Shown: positions 8,406 to 19,077, counted from the stretch's first letter. The stretch: 64,000 nucleotides of DNA from Persicimonas caeni (GCF_006517175.1 NZ_CP041186.1:7033074-7097073); one strand, 5' to 3'. Notes: generated by a model not told the origin, from the sequence alone. Program-made: numbers and translations.

Positions 8406-10544
8406 TCAGTCGCGCTCGCTCAGCCGGTGCAGCCCGCCTTGCCACAGCGAGACGTACAGGCCCGTGTCGGTGCGTAGCAGCTTGTAAATGGGTTGCTCGA
8501 AGTCGGTGCGCCCGTCGACGAACTCTCCGGTGCTCGGGTCGAGCAGGTAGATGCCCTCGAGGGTCGCGACGACGAGCCGGTCGCCATGCTCGTCGAGGTC
8601 GACGATGGCGTTGGTGTTGGCTTGCGCGCCGAACGGGTCGAGGCCGGTGATTTCGGCGGTCTCTTGCAATTCGCTGATGTCGACCTCGCTCCACTGCCCA
8701 CCTTCGAGCACCCACAGGCTGGTCGTGCTGTAGGCGTACAGCGCCTCTCCGGTCGAGTAGAGGCCGTGGACCAGCTCGAGGATGTCGGTGTTCGGGTCGT
8801 CGGGCAGACCGTCGTGCGTTCGAGTCATGCCCGAGCCGTCGAGCGCGACGTTCCAGACGCCGTCCGTCGCGCTGACGACCCAAACAGAGCCGTCGTGCTC
8901 GACCATCGATTGCACCGACAGGGGCGGCTGCTCTTCACTGCCGTCGAAGAGCGGCTGAGCTTGTCCGGTGGCTCCGTCGAGGGCGAAGACCCCGCCGCCG
9001 GAGTGCTCGAGGATGGTGCTGCCGCTGGCGCTGACGACTTCTCGAAAACTTCCCGCCGAACCGACGACGAGTCGGTCGCCGACCTCGAGCATCCGCGCCG
9101 ACGGCTCGCGCCGCAGCCCGTGATAGCTTTCGGTCACAGCCTCGTCCTTCCAGAGGAGCTCGACGGTTTGGCCGTCCAAGTCGACCTTGAAGATCGACGG
9201 CGCAAGGTCCGGGGTGGTCGGGATGGCGTAGAGTTGCCCGCCGAGTCGCGTCAGGATGGCGTCGTCGATGGTGCCGCGCGAGGATGTCAGGAACTCGTCG
9301 ACGGTCCACTGTGCGTCGCCTTCTTCGTCTTCGTCTGCCGGAAAGCGAAAGAACTCACCGGACCGGCCGGCAAAGAGCTCTTCGCCGAACTCGACGAGAT
9401 AATCAGCGGACGCATGCGCGGGGCTCACCGGCTCCCAGCTGTCTTCTTCTTGAATGCGTCGGAGCAGTCCCGACTCGGTGAGGACGGCGAAGGAGCCGTC
9501 GCCGAATCCAAAGATGTTGCGCTTCGGCTCGGTGGCGTCGGACGCGACGAAGAGCGCCGCGTCGTCGGGCAACGTGACCGGCTGCCAGGTCGGAGGTGTG
9601 GTCGACCAGTCCGCCGGATTGCCGGTGAGCTCGCCCACTTGGCCCTCGCGGGTGCTTCCGTAGACGGTTTCGCCGGCGATGGTCACCCAGATGAGGCCTG
9701 CGTCGAGCCCCGTGACCGTATAGGAGGCGAGCTCTTCGGGGCTGTGCCAGACCCACAGTGAGGGCTGGAAGCTACGCGGGTTCGTCGCCAAGAGCGACTC
9801 GCCATGCGCAGTCCAGGTGTTGGACACTTCGGTAACTCTGGCGAGCGGCGAATTCTCATCGACGGCCTCCCAGCTCGCGCCTCCGTCGGTAGAGATTTCG
9901 AAGGAACGTCCCATCTCGGACTGTACCTCGACGACCAGACAACCGGGGCCGACCGTATAGCCTCGTCGGGCGAGGGCGTCGTGCGCGATCTCCCACGTTT
10001 GGGCGCCGTCCACGCTGCGCCACAGCTTGCGCACATAACCCGTTTCCGAGCTCTCGAAAGTCTCTTCGTACAGGTAGAGCGCCTCGCCGTCGCCTCTCAG
10101 GTCGAAGGCGTAGTCGGCCGGCATCTCCATCTCTTCCCACGTCTGGCCCGCGTCGGTCGTTCGGTACAGCGCCGTGTGGTCTTCGCCGGGGATATGCTCC
10201 AGGAAAAAGTGCGCCTCGCCGGCTCTCACGATGCGCTCGGTTGTGTCGTGGACCCGCCACGCCGTCTCGGGAAGCGTCGCTTGGCTCCATCCGCTCTCTG
10301 CAGAGTAGATGTGAGCAGGCATATGGCGCCCCGGCACGTAGTCGCGAAGCTCGCCCACAAAGACCAGCTCCCCGTCGATGCGGCCGCGGTACTCGTATGC
10401 GTTTCCGAAAGGTCCGTCGAGTGCTTCGCGGGCGAAGAAGCCCGGGTCGCGGGTCTCGTCTTGGCGTACTTCGTCCGAGCAGCCGACGAAGGCGAACAAG
10501 CTGGTGACAAGGAGGAGAACAACGAGGTGGTACGGGCGGCGCAT
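8406..10544 (-). CDS. Asp-box beta-propeller lipoprotein
   Basis: Predicted exported lipoprotein of 712 residues. The signal peptide ends in the lipobox AFVGC and the mature part has Asp-box (BNR-like) motifs TTDAGQTWE, SVDGAQTWE and STDGGASWE, typical of sialidase/sortilin-type propellers. No sialidase catalytic residues are identifiable, so it is more likely a binding or sensing protein. The start at 10544 fits the signal peptide; the frame stays open far upstream inside the bat gene, but that part is a shadow. It follows the BatD fusion by 55 bases on the same strand and may be the tail of that operon. Confidence 0.8.
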   Translation of the reverse strand: MRRPYHLVVLLLVTSLFAFVGCSDEVRQDETRDPGFFAREALDGPFGNAYEYRGRIDGELVFVGELRDYVPGRHMPAHIYSAESGWSQATLPETAWRVHDTTERIVRAGEAHFFLEHIPGEDHTALYRTTDAGQTWEEMEMPADYAFDLRGDGEALYLYEETFESSETGYVRKLWRSVDGAQTWEIAHDALARRGYTVGPGCLVVEVQSEMGRSFEISTDGGASWEAVDENSPLARVTEVSNTWTAHGESLLATNPRSFQPSLWVWHSPEELASYTVTGLDAGLIWVTIAGETVYGSTREGQVGELTGNPADWSTTPPTWQPVTLPDDAALFVASDATEPKRNIFGFGDGSFAVLTESGLLRRIQEEDSWEPVSPAHASADYLVEFGEELFAGRSGEFFRFPADEDEEGDAQWTVDEFLTSSRGTIDDAILTRLGGQLYAIPTTPDLAPSIFKVDLDGQTVELLWKDEAVTESYHGLRREPSARMLEVGDRLVVGSAGSFREVVSASGSTILEHSGGGVFALDGATGQAQPLFDGSEEQPPLSVQSMVEHDGSVWVVSATDGVWNVALDGSGMTRTHDGLPDDPNTDILELVHGLYSTGEALYAYSTTSLWVLEGGQWSEVDISELQETAEITGLDPFGAQANTNAIVDLDEHGDRLVVATLEGIYLLDPSTGEFVDGRTDFEQPIYKLLRTDTGLYVSLWQGGLHRLSERD

Positions 10545-10599
10545 GGGACTCTCGACTGGTGGAGCAAATGGTACGCGCTCCATATACCACAGCCGAGAA

Positions 10600-13284
10600 T
10601 CAGTCTCGAATCGCTTCGTTCGAATCGACCATCGCGACGTTGTCGCTCGAGGTCCAGGCGGTCGAGCCGTCGGCGAAGCCGAGCTCGACCCAGCCGTCGC
10701 GCTTGTCCTCGACGGGAAGCAGCACGCCCGGCACGAGCACCGTGTCGATGCTGGCGAGCCCGGCGTGTTCGCTGGGGCCTTCGCGAAGCTGCGTGCCGTC
10801 GGCGACCACCACGGCCGGGTGGACGTCGTTGACCACGTAGTCGCGCGCGACCCATCCGCCCACGACAAGCACGATCGCCAACGCCGAAATCGAAGCGATG
10901 GCCAGCCCCGCGTCGCGCAGGGCGACGTTCGAGGAGCGTCGGCGAGCGAGGCTGCCCAGCAGCAGAAGCCAGGTGAAGCCGACGAGCAGCCAGGGGAAGA
11001 AGTGCGGCGAGACGCTCGTGGCCAGCCTCCACCAAAAGAGCCCCTCGGAGGTCGTGTTTTCGCGCACGGTCCCGGAGGCTCGCTCGATTTGGCTCAGGCG
11101 GACGATCTGGTGGACGAGGTCGCGGTTCTTCTCGATCTTCTCGTCGCCCGGATCGTGGAGCGCGGCGCGCTCGAGGGCGAGGCGGGCCAGTCCGTAGTCG
11201 CCGGTGTGGGCCAGCGCGGTGCCCAGGTTGTAGAGGACATCGGGGGCGTGCGGATGAGCCGCGTTGACCTCGCCCCAAAAGTCAGCAGCCTGCTCCCATT
11301 GGTTCTGTTGCTGGGCTTGGACGGCGCGCTCCACGAGCTTCGTCTCGTCGCCCTGGGCGACGGCGTCCGCGGGGGCGAGCATGCCCGCCGCGCCGACGGA
11401 CAACGCCAGGAGTACGGCGGCGGCCGACTGGGCGGACCATTTCTTGGCGCGGCGCTCGCCCTCGAGTTCGCGCAGGCACGCTTCGCACTCGTCGCGAAGC
11501 TCGTCGGCGCGCGCGGCCTTGGCGGTCTGGTCGGGCGAGTAGCGCGCCTCGTCGAGGCCGCGCAGAAGCTCGCCCACACGCTCGGCGAGGGCCGACGAGA
11601 CGCCCAAGCCCTCGAGGTGCTCGGGGAGTGTCGACTCGGAGACGGCGCCGGCGCGCACGCCGGCTCGGTCGGTCACATAGATCGTCACCGCCGCGCGCAC
11701 CCCGTCGAGCTTGTCGGCGGGCGGCTTTTTGTCGGCTTCGGCGAGCTTCGCCAGCGCGGTCTTGTAGGGGTTGGCGCGTTTTCTTTTGGAGCGCTGCTTC
11801 GAGGCGAGCTTCGAGAGCGGTCCGGCGAGCCACAGCGCCAGTACGCCCAGGCCGGGCAGGGCGAGCAAGGCCCAGAAGAGCGGATTGCGCGACAGCGGTT
11901 CCTTGGAGCTGGTGAGCGCGACGTCGGCGCGGGGCGCGTCGAGCTTGGCCACCAACGCTTCGAGCACGTCGGCTTCTTCGCGCTTGTCGTCCGGCTCGGG
12001 GGTCGGAGGCGCCTGGTGGTCGAGGGCCAGCGAGCCGCCCCTGATTTCGATTTCGATGGGCTGGGTGTCGATGGTCTCGTACTTCTCCTGCTTCGGGTCG
12101 AAGTAGGAGAACTCGAGGCTCGGAATGGTCAGCGTGCCCTCGCGAGTGGGCACGAGGGTGTACTCGACGGTCTTCGTGCCGCCGACGATGCCGCGGTCGA
12201 TGCTGCGATCGAGCTTCTCGTCGGTGCCGGCGACGCGCGCGCCCTCGATGGCGGGCAACTCGGGCAGGGCGGTGCGCCTGATCTGGCCGTCGCCGCGCAC
12301 GGTCACGCGAATCCTGAGCGGTTGGCCCATCTTGGCGCGCGTGCGGTCGGTCGTCACCTCGAAGCGCCATTGCCCGATATTGCCCTCGTAGAACGAGTCG
12401 GGGGCGTCGGGAGGTAGAGGCTGGACGTCGAGTTCGATGGCCTCCGACTCGAGGCGCGAATGGCCCGGCTGGCGCAAGAAGCCGCGCACGCGGACGTCGA
12501 CTTCGAGCGGCTCGATACGTGTGGTGCCGGCGCGCAGCGGGAAGAGGGCGTAGGCGCGAAGGTTCGCGCGCTCCATGACCTTTCCGTTGATGCGAAGCGT
12601 CTGGCGCCGCCCCGAGAACTGCTCGCTGAGGTCCTCGATCCAGAAGTCGTCGAGGCTCGGCTCGTCGGGCGGGGCGGGCTCGACGTTGGCGCGGAACGCC
12701 TGCGCGTACAGGTAGTAGGCCAGCGTGACCTGCTCGCCGACGTACGGCTTGTGGGTCGGCTCGAGTTCGTGGTCGATAAAGGCGACCCGATCTTCTTCTT
12801 TCTCTCGAGGGTTTCGCTGAGGCTGTTGCTTTGGCCCTTTGCCGCGCTGGTGCACTTGGACGGTGACCGGACGGAGGTCGAGGGGCTTCCCGTTCACCCT
12901 GATGACGGGCGGCTCGATGGTGTGCTTGCCGGGGGTGAGCGCGCGAACCTTGAAGGTGTAGCTGAGCACGTTGAACATCTTGCCCCCCTGGACCACCGGA
13001 TGGGTGGTGCCGGAGGTGCCCAGCAATTGGAAGGCGCGGCCGAGCTTGGGCCGCCCGAGCAGACGCACGCGTTGGTTGCCCTCGACTTGAGCGTTGACGT
13101 TGTAGTCGAAGAGCTGGCCGACCTCGACCTCGCGCGGGGAGACCGAGGTGCGAACGTCGGTCTGCGCGAAGGCGAGCGAGGGGAGGGCGACTAGTGCGAT
13201 CAGAACGAGCAGCGTCGCCGCTTGGACGAGGGGCCGGAGCGACGAGGCTTTGGGGGTGTTCATGTTCGGGTGCCGGATGCTCAT
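10600..13284 (-). CDS. batD: BatD-like protein fused to TPR and SH3-like domains
   Basis: Envelope protein of the Bat (aerotolerance) type. It has a signal peptide (to about residue 40), tandem BatD beta-sandwich domains to about residue 450, a membrane segment (NPLFWALLALPGLGVLALWLAG), a cytoplasmic-type helical stretch, a second hydrophobic segment, a TPR region (NLGTALAHTGDYGLARLALERA) and a C-terminal SH3-like module. The TPR-SH3 part is what BatE encodes as a separate gene elsewhere, so this is a BatD-BatE fusion. The ATG lies 4 bases after the stop of the upstream batB fusion gene, suggesting translational coupling. A second ATG at 13263 is possible. Confidence 0.88.
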   Translation of the reverse strand: MSIRHPNMNTPKASSLRPLVQAATLLVLIALVALPSLAFAQTDVRTSVSPREVEVGQLFDYNVNAQVEGNQRVRLLGRPKLGRAFQLLGTSGTTHPVVQGGKMFNVLSYTFKVRALTPGKHTIEPPVIRVNGKPLDLRPVTVQVHQRGKGPKQQPQRNPREKEEDRVAFIDHELEPTHKPYVGEQVTLAYYLYAQAFRANVEPAPPDEPSLDDFWIEDLSEQFSGRRQTLRINGKVMERANLRAYALFPLRAGTTRIEPLEVDVRVRGFLRQPGHSRLESEAIELDVQPLPPDAPDSFYEGNIGQWRFEVTTDRTRAKMGQPLRIRVTVRGDGQIRRTALPELPAIEGARVAGTDEKLDRSIDRGIVGGTKTVEYTLVPTREGTLTIPSLEFSYFDPKQEKYETIDTQPIEIEIRGGSLALDHQAPPTPEPDDKREEADVLEALVAKLDAPRADVALTSSKEPLSRNPLFWALLALPGLGVLALWLAGPLSKLASKQRSKRKRANPYKTALAKLAEADKKPPADKLDGVRAAVTIYVTDRAGVRAGAVSESTLPEHLEGLGVSSALAERVGELLRGLDEARYSPDQTAKAARADELRDECEACLRELEGERRAKKWSAQSAAAVLLALSVGAAGMLAPADAVAQGDETKLVERAVQAQQQNQWEQAADFWGEVNAAHPHAPDVLYNLGTALAHTGDYGLARLALERAALHDPGDEKIEKNRDLVHQIVRLSQIERASGTVRENTTSEGLFWWRLATSVSPHFFPWLLVGFTWLLLLGSLARRRSSNVALRDAGLAIASISALAIVLVVGGWVARDYVVNDVHPAVVVADGTQLREGPSEHAGLASIDTVLVPGVLLPVEDKRDGWVELGFADGSTAWTSSDNVAMVDSNEAIRD

Positions 13285-13288
13285 CGGC

Positions 13289-16200
13289 TCACCAATCCTT
13301 CTCGATGTAGCGCTTGGGCATATCCTCGAGCGCCTTTTTCATCTGGAAGTTGTCGTCGGTCTCTTCGAGCGCGCGCAGGATATCCTCGGTGCGACGTTTC
13401 TCGGGGTCCTGTTCCTCGGGCTTCGGACGCTGCGCCTTGTCTTGCTGGTCCTTCTTTTCGTCTTTCTTCTCGTCCTTTTTCCCGTCTTTCGGCTCGTCCT
13501 TCTTCTTCTCTTGCTCGTCCTGCTTCTCTTGTTGGTCTTTCTTTTCGTCGTTGCTCTTATTTTCCTCGTTCTCTTCTTTGTCTTCTTTCTCTTTATCTTT
13601 GTCGTCTTGGTTCTGCTGATTCTGGTCGTTCTGGTTTTGATTCTGATTCTGCGGGTTGAGCTGCGTCAGGTGGTAGTAGGTCTGCGCGCCCTCGACGCGA
13701 AGCAAGAGTTGCTCTTTGTCCTTGTTTTCGTAGCGCACCACGCGGTCGACGCCCGGCGCCTTTTGCTGAGCCGGCTTCTGCTGAGCGGGCTTCTGGGCCT
13801 GCTGCTTGTCGACCGTCGGGCCAAACGACGGCATCTTGGCCGCGCCGGGGATGTCGCCGGCCGCGACGATCTGGTCGCCCGACAGGCTCATCAAGTCGAG
13901 CTTGGGCGGCTCGGCGTTCTCGGGTTGGTCGTCGGCCGCGCCGGTCGACTCGTCGTGGATGGCGGTCAGGCCCCAGGCGACTTCGGTGTCGTCGTCGCCC
14001 GACTTGCTGCCTTGGCCTTGCTGTCCCTGCGCTTGGCCGGGCTGACCGGGCGCTTGCCCGGCCTGCGCTTGCGGCGCCGGTAGCTTGAAGAAGTCGCGGT
14101 CGGTGTCGCACAGCCTCAAATAGCGGTGCGTCTGCGCCTGCGGGTCGAGCGGCGCGGCCTGCTGGGCGGTGTCGTTCTCCTCGTAGCGGTCGTCGCCGAC
14201 CACGCACGGGGCGTATTTGTATTGGCTCAGGTGATAGGGGCCTTGCTCGTCGTCGGTCGCGCCCGTGACGTGCACCAACAGGGTGCCGGGCTCCATGACG
14301 TTTTGGACGCCGGCGGTCAGGTAGGCGCCGTCCTGGCGGCCCTTGGCGACCACCTCGCCGGTCTCTTTGCGCACGATCTCGACGGCGAGCTTCGGCGGGC
14401 GCTCGCGCTCGCGGTCGGGCTGGGCCTGCAGGTCGACGAAGAGCGTGTCGCCGAGCTCCATGTCGACGGCGAACCAATCGTCGTCGCCCGGGCAGGTGTG
14501 CAGCTTGTTGTTGGTCTTGTCGAGCGCGCGCCGTGTCGGCGGTGTCGTTCTCCTCGAAGTCGTCCTCGAGGGCGTGACACGGCGGGATGGCGGTGATCTT
14601 GAAGTCGTAGGCGAACTCGCGCCCGTCGGCCGCCGAGACCTTCATGAGCAGCGGGCCGTTCCCGCCTCCGCCCCTGTTGGCTCCGACCATATCGGGCGTG
14701 ACCGTAAACTTTTGGATGCTGCGCGTGGCGCTCTTCGTGTCGGGGTCGAAGTCGTCGGGCGAGCCCTGGTCGACGGCCAGCACCTGCTCGCCGCTCGCGT
14801 CGAAGACGGCGAGTTGCAGGTCTTGGGGGCGCGGCAAGAAGACGTGCTCGGGGTCGGGCTCGTCGCGCAACACCGAGAAATTCGCCTCGATGGCCACGCT
14901 CGTGCCCACGGTGACCGGAATCGCGTACCAATCCTCGTCGAGGCCGCATAGCGCCAGCGCCTCCTGCTCGAGCTTGTCGAGCTGGGCCGGCGTCTTCGAG
15001 CCGTCGTTCTCCTCGAGCTTGTCTTCGAGCTCGGAGCAGGGCGGAAAGAGTTTGCGGAAGACGACCTCGAGGTTGTGGCGCGCCTGCTCGATGCGCTCCT
15101 TGTTCTCCGGGCGCGACGTGTCGATCTCGACCCGAAGCGCCTCCTTGTAGGTCTCGTAGGCTTCCTTCCACTCTTCTTGTTTGGAAAGCGCCGCGCCCAG
15201 GTTGAACAGCACGTCGAAGCGAAGCTCGGGATCCTTCGTCGCCAGCGCCCGCGCGAAGGTTTGACGCGCATCGTCGAACTCTTCGGAGCCGAGCAGGGCG
15301 ATGCCCAGATCGTAGTGGAGCTCGGGGCTCGCGGGGACCTCGGTCTCGGCCTCGCGGTACTTCTCGAGCGCTTCTTTGTACTTGTCCTCGGCGACGAGCG
15401 CGTTGCCCTCGTCGACCGAGTCGACCGTGTCGCGGAAGGCGTCCTCGCAGCCGGTGGCGCCCGTCGCGCTGACGACGAGCACGAGCAGCACGAGCATCAC
15501 CGAGCTCGAAGGGGCGCCCTTGGGGCGGCGTCGGCGCTCGCCGAGGCCGAAAGCGACGAGCAACAACAGCAGCGCCGGGGCGAGGAAGTACATGTACCGG
15601 TCTTTGTAGCGCTTGCGCAGCATCGTCTCGAGCTCGCTCTTCTCGAGCGAGTCGATGTACTTGTCGATGCCGTTGACCACCGAGTGCTCGCCCGTGTAGC
15701 GCAGGTAGGTGCCGCCGGTCTCCTCGGCGATCTCTTGGAGTGTGCTCTCGTCGAGCTTGGTGTAGACGAGCTCACCTTTTTGGTCGCGCTTGTAGCCTTT
15801 GAGGCGGCCGTCTTCCCCGTGGATGGGGATGCGGCTGCCGTCGGGGCTTCCCATGCCCACGGTGACCACGTGAATGCCGTGCTCGCGCGCCTTCTCTGCG
15901 GCCTCCATGGGCGACGACTCGTGGTCCTCGCCGTCGGTGATGAGCACGATGACCTGGTTTTTGGCCCGGCCGTCGTCGTCTTCGTCGTCGGGGGCTTTCT
16001 CTTCGAGTTGACCGTCGAGCTTCTTGCCGGTGAGCAACTCGGCGCTGTCGAGGATGGCCTGGCCAACGGACGTGCCGCCGATGGGCATCTGACCCGCCTC
16101 GAGCTTGTCCAAGTAGAAGCGAATCGCGCCGTAATCGGTCGTCAGCGGCGACTGCGCGAAGCTGATCGCCGTGAAGACGACCAGGCCCACGCGGTCGCCT

Positions 16201-16577
16201 GACAGGGTCTTCAGGGTCGTCTCGATCTCGTCTTTGGCGGCCTGCAGCCGGCTCGGCGGGATATCCTGGGCGCGCATGCTATTCGACAGGTCGAGCGCGA
16301 AGACCAGGTCGACACCGAAGCGCTTGATCGTGCGGTCGTCCTGGCCCCACTGGGGCTGGGCGGCGGCGACGCAAAGCAGCGCCACGGCCACCATCACGAG
16401 CACGCCGCGGGCGATCTGGCGGCGGTTGGAGTGACGCGCGGCCATCGCCTGGATGAGATGGTTGTGCCCGATCTTGTCCTGCAGGCGGCGCTTCCACCAA
16501 AAGTAGCCCGCCAGCGCCAAGATCATCGGCACCAAGAGCAGCAACAGATACAGGTTGTCGGGTCGGGCGAAGTGCAT
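13289..16577 (-). CDS. batB: BatB vWA protein fused to TPR and PPC-like repeats, frameshifted
   Basis: The N-terminus has two membrane helices around a vWA domain whose MIDAS begins DLSNSM. It is followed by a further membrane segment, a TPR region and three repeats each starting near EENDG/EENDT, like pre-peptidase C-terminal modules. It ends with a Lys/Glu/Gln-rich tail and KDW, the usual BatC ending. The reading frame breaks at a (GC)4 tract (14524-14531, about residue 682). One more GC unit would join the 16577 frame to the 14461 frame without a gap. As given, translation continues in a wrong frame to 13593. It may be a real mutation, a slippage switch or an assembly error. It lies between batA and batD. 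Confidence 0.85.
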
Positions 16578-16584
16578 GGCGTGT

Positions 16585-17637
16585 TCACGGAAACTTGCGA
16601 AGCAGTGTGTACCGAAGGGTCATCTGCGCGGCGAGCAGCACCAGCGCCCAGATGACGAACGGGCGGAACAGCTCTTGTTTGTCGACGTTGGAGGCGTCCT
16701 TGATGCGCGTGCGCTCGAAGCGGTCCAGGATCGTGTGGATGCGCTCTTCGAGACCTTTGGCGTCGGTGGCCCGATAGAACTCGCCGTCGGTCTTGTCGGC
16801 GATCTTCTCGAGCAGCTCCGGGTTGATCGGGAACTTCTGCTGTCGATACGTGTTTTTGACCCCGAAGAAGCTCGGCACCCGCACGGGCACCAGCGTGGGG
16901 CCGTCTTTGCCCACCAGAATGGGGAAGACTTTGACGTCGAGGTCTTTGGCGATCTGGGCGGCCTGCATCGGCGAGATATTACCGCCGCGCCGGTCGCCGT
17001 CGGTGATCAGGATCAAGATCTTGGTCTTGGTGTCGCTGTCCTTGAGCCCGGCGACCGCGCGGCCCACCGCGTTGCCGATGGCGGTGCCGCCCGGGTCGAT
17101 GTCGCCCAGCTTGAGCCGGTCGAGCATCCCGTCGATGGTGTTGTAATCGAGGGTGAGCGGGAACTGCAAAAAGGCGTTCTTGGCGAACACGACCATGCCG
17201 ATGCGGTCGTATTTGCGCGAGCCGATAAACTCCTGGAGCACGTCGACGGCCGACTCGAAGCGACTCTTGGGCTTGTCGCCGCGCGCCTCCATCGCCTCGA
17301 CCTCGGACATGTCTTTGTCGATGGCCTGCATCGAGCCCGACATGTCGAGGGCGAGGTAGATGTCGATGCCCTCGACCTCGACCTCTTCGGCCTCGACGGC
17401 CTGCGGGCGGGCCAGCGCGACGACCATCAGCGTGATGGCGATGAGCACGAGCAGGTCGGGCACCGGCTCGAGATAGCGCCGCCAGCCGCGGTTGAGCTTC
17501 TTGAAGGTCGCCGCCCGCGAGAACACGAAGGTGCCGACATTCTTGCGGCGAAAACGCGGCATAAAACGCCACGCCGCCAAGAGCGGGACGACCAGGAGGA
17601 GGGCCAACACCCACGGGTACGCGAATTCGAGGCTCAT
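16585..17637 (-). CDS. batA: BatA-like membrane vWA protein
   Basis: 350 residues: an N-terminal hydrophobic helix, a second helix near residues 60-80, a vWA domain with the metal-ion adhesion motif DMSGSM, and a C-terminal membrane helix. This is the classic BatA layout, with the vWA domain held in the periplasm. Its ATG overlaps the stop of the DUF4381-like gene (ATGA), and it precedes the batB fusion by 7 bases. MoxR ATPases are thought to act on such vWA partners; the exact role in this organism is inferred. Confidence 0.9.
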   Translation of the reverse strand: MSLEFAYPWVLALLLVVPLLAAWRFMPRFRRKNVGTFVFSRAATFKKLNRGWRRYLEPVPDLLVLIAITLMVVALARPQAVEAEEVEVEGIDIYLALDMSGSMQAIDKDMSEVEAMEARGDKPKSRFESAVDVLQEFIGSRKYDRIGMVVFAKNAFLQFPLTLDYNTIDGMLDRLKLGDIDPGGTAIGNAVGRAVAGLKDSDTKTKILILITDGDRRGGNISPMQAAQIAKDLDVKVFPILVGKDGPTLVPVRVPSFFGVKNTYRQQKFPINPELLEKIADKTDGEFYRATDAKGLEERIHTILDRFERTRIKDASNVDKQELFRPFVIWALVLLAAQMTLRYTLLRKFP

Positions 17638-19073
17638 GCTTCGCCTCCGTCGGATGTATTCGGCGTTTTCGCAGTGTTCTGGTCAGGACGTCCGTTGTCT
17701 TCGTCTTCTAGAGTTTTGACGTCCTCGGAGCGTCCGTTGTCCTCGTCTTCGACGGGTTTGGAGTCGTCCGAACGGTCGCCGATCTCGCCTTCCCAGGTTT
17801 TGATCTCGCGTGATCGTCGGGTGTTTTCGGCTCCCACGTTCGGATTCTGCGAGATCTTCTCTCGATCCGGCGATTCCGGCTGCGAAGCGGCGAGATCATC
17901 CGATGATCTCGACTTCTCATCCTCCGAATCCGGTTGTCGGGGCTCGATCTCGGCGTCCCGTTTCTCAGATTCCGAGGGCGGCGGCTGTTCTAGTGATTCC
18001 GATTCTGGCAATTCCGATTCTGGCGATCCCGATTCTTCGGACTCGGCCTCGCCGTCGGGGGCCTCGTCTCTCGGGCGGGTCAACTCGACGATCGAGAAGC
18101 CTCGCCGGAGCGCCTGCTCGGCGCGCTCGCGCGCCGGGATGACGCCGCTGAACTTGATCAGGTCGCAGTGGAGCAGCCATTCGCGCACGTCTTCGTGCGA
18201 CAGGCCCGCCGGCCACTCGACGCGCTCGAGGTGGTCGAGGATCTCGGTGGTGGTCAGCTCGGTGCCTCGGAACCCGTAGCGGCGCCCCAAGTACTCGCGC
18301 ACCGCCTCGGACATGCGCACGTAGTAGAGCATGTACTCGCCGCGATCGAGCAGGTCGTCGGTGGTCAGGGCGCTGAGCTTTTCGAGGGCCACGATATGCG
18401 CCGGGCGCGGCGGCGGGCCGACCTCTTCTTCGCGGCGACGCGCGAACACAAACGTCAGCCCGGCGGCCAGAAGCGCGGTGAGCAGGCCGCCGCCCACCCA
18501 GGCGAGCGTGTAGTCGTCGGTCCACACGGCCACGGGGGCGCGGTGCGGCTTCATGTCCGGGGTTTTGTCGGCCGGAAGCACCGACACGACCTTGGCCTCG
18601 ATGGGCTCGGTGGCCAATTGGGTCGAGGCGCCCTCGGAGGTCATCACGGTGACCGGAAACGAGGGCAGGGTGGTCGAGCCGGGCCGAAAGATCTGGAAGT
18701 CGAGGGTCAGCGTGGTCTTGTCGGCGCCCGCGGCGTCGCCCTTGACGGTGTCGCGACGGGTGTCGGCGAGCTCCCAGCGCGGGTTGCCGAAGGCGTCGGG
18801 CAGGTGGACGCTGGCCCCGGCGGGGTGCTCGACGTCGAGCTGCAGCTCGAGGCGTTGGCCGACGCGTGCTTGTTCGGGGGCTTCGAAGCGCTGGGTGAGC
18901 TTGGCGTCGACCGCGTCGGGCGTGTCCGACTCGCCCGCGGCCTCCGGGTTGGTCTTGGCGGCCACCGGCGCGCCGGCGTCGGGCTCGGCGGAGGTCGGCG
19001 CCGCGCCCAGCGCGAGCAGCGCGACCGCGCAGGTTGCCAATAACGTGTGTCCCAATCGTGTGCGTAACATCAT
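17634..19073 (-). CDS. DUF4381-like Bat operon membrane protein with Ser/Glu/Asp-rich tail
   Basis: Signal peptide, a periplasmic beta-rich region (residues about 55-170), one membrane helix (LAWVGGGLLTALLAAGLTFVF), then a conserved cytoplasmic part (LLDRGEYMLYYVRMSEAVREYLGRRYGF cut short here; residues about 250-320) typical of the DUF4381-like component between DUF58 and BatA. The last 140 residues are a low-complexity Pro/Glu/Ser/Asp tail with internal repeats, which is unusual for the family. It starts 4 bases after the DUF58 stop. Confidence 0.8.
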   Translation of the reverse strand: MMLRTRLGHTLLATCAVALLALGAAPTSAEPDAGAPVAAKTNPEAAGESDTPDAVDAKLTQRFEAPEQARVGQRLELQLDVEHPAGASVHLPDAFGNPRWELADTRRDTVKGDAAGADKTTLTLDFQIFRPGSTTLPSFPVTVMTSEGASTQLATEPIEAKVVSVLPADKTPDMKPHRAPVAVWTDDYTLAWVGGGLLTALLAAGLTFVFARRREEEVGPPPRPAHIVALEKLSALTTDDLLDRGEYMLYYVRMSEAVREYLGRRYGFRGTELTTTEILDHLERVEWPAGLSHEDVREWLLHCDLIKFSGVIPARERAEQALRRGFSIVELTRPRDEAPDGEAESEESGSPESELPESESLEQPPPSESEKRDAEIEPRQPDSEDEKSRSSDDLAASQPESPDREKISQNPNVGAENTRRSREIKTWEGEIGDRSDDSKPVEDEDNGRSEDVKTLEDEDNGRPDQNTAKTPNTSDGGEA

Positions 19074-19077
19074 CGCA

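Noticed and set aside
10545-10868. Long N-terminal extension of the propeller lipoprotein
   Set aside because: Composition is shadow-like and covers the end of the BatD gene; the signal peptide begins at 10544.
13593-14523. Continuation of the 16577 frame past the (GC)4 tract
   Set aside because: The sequence after the tract is Arg/Ala-rich shadow; the true domain continues in the other frame.
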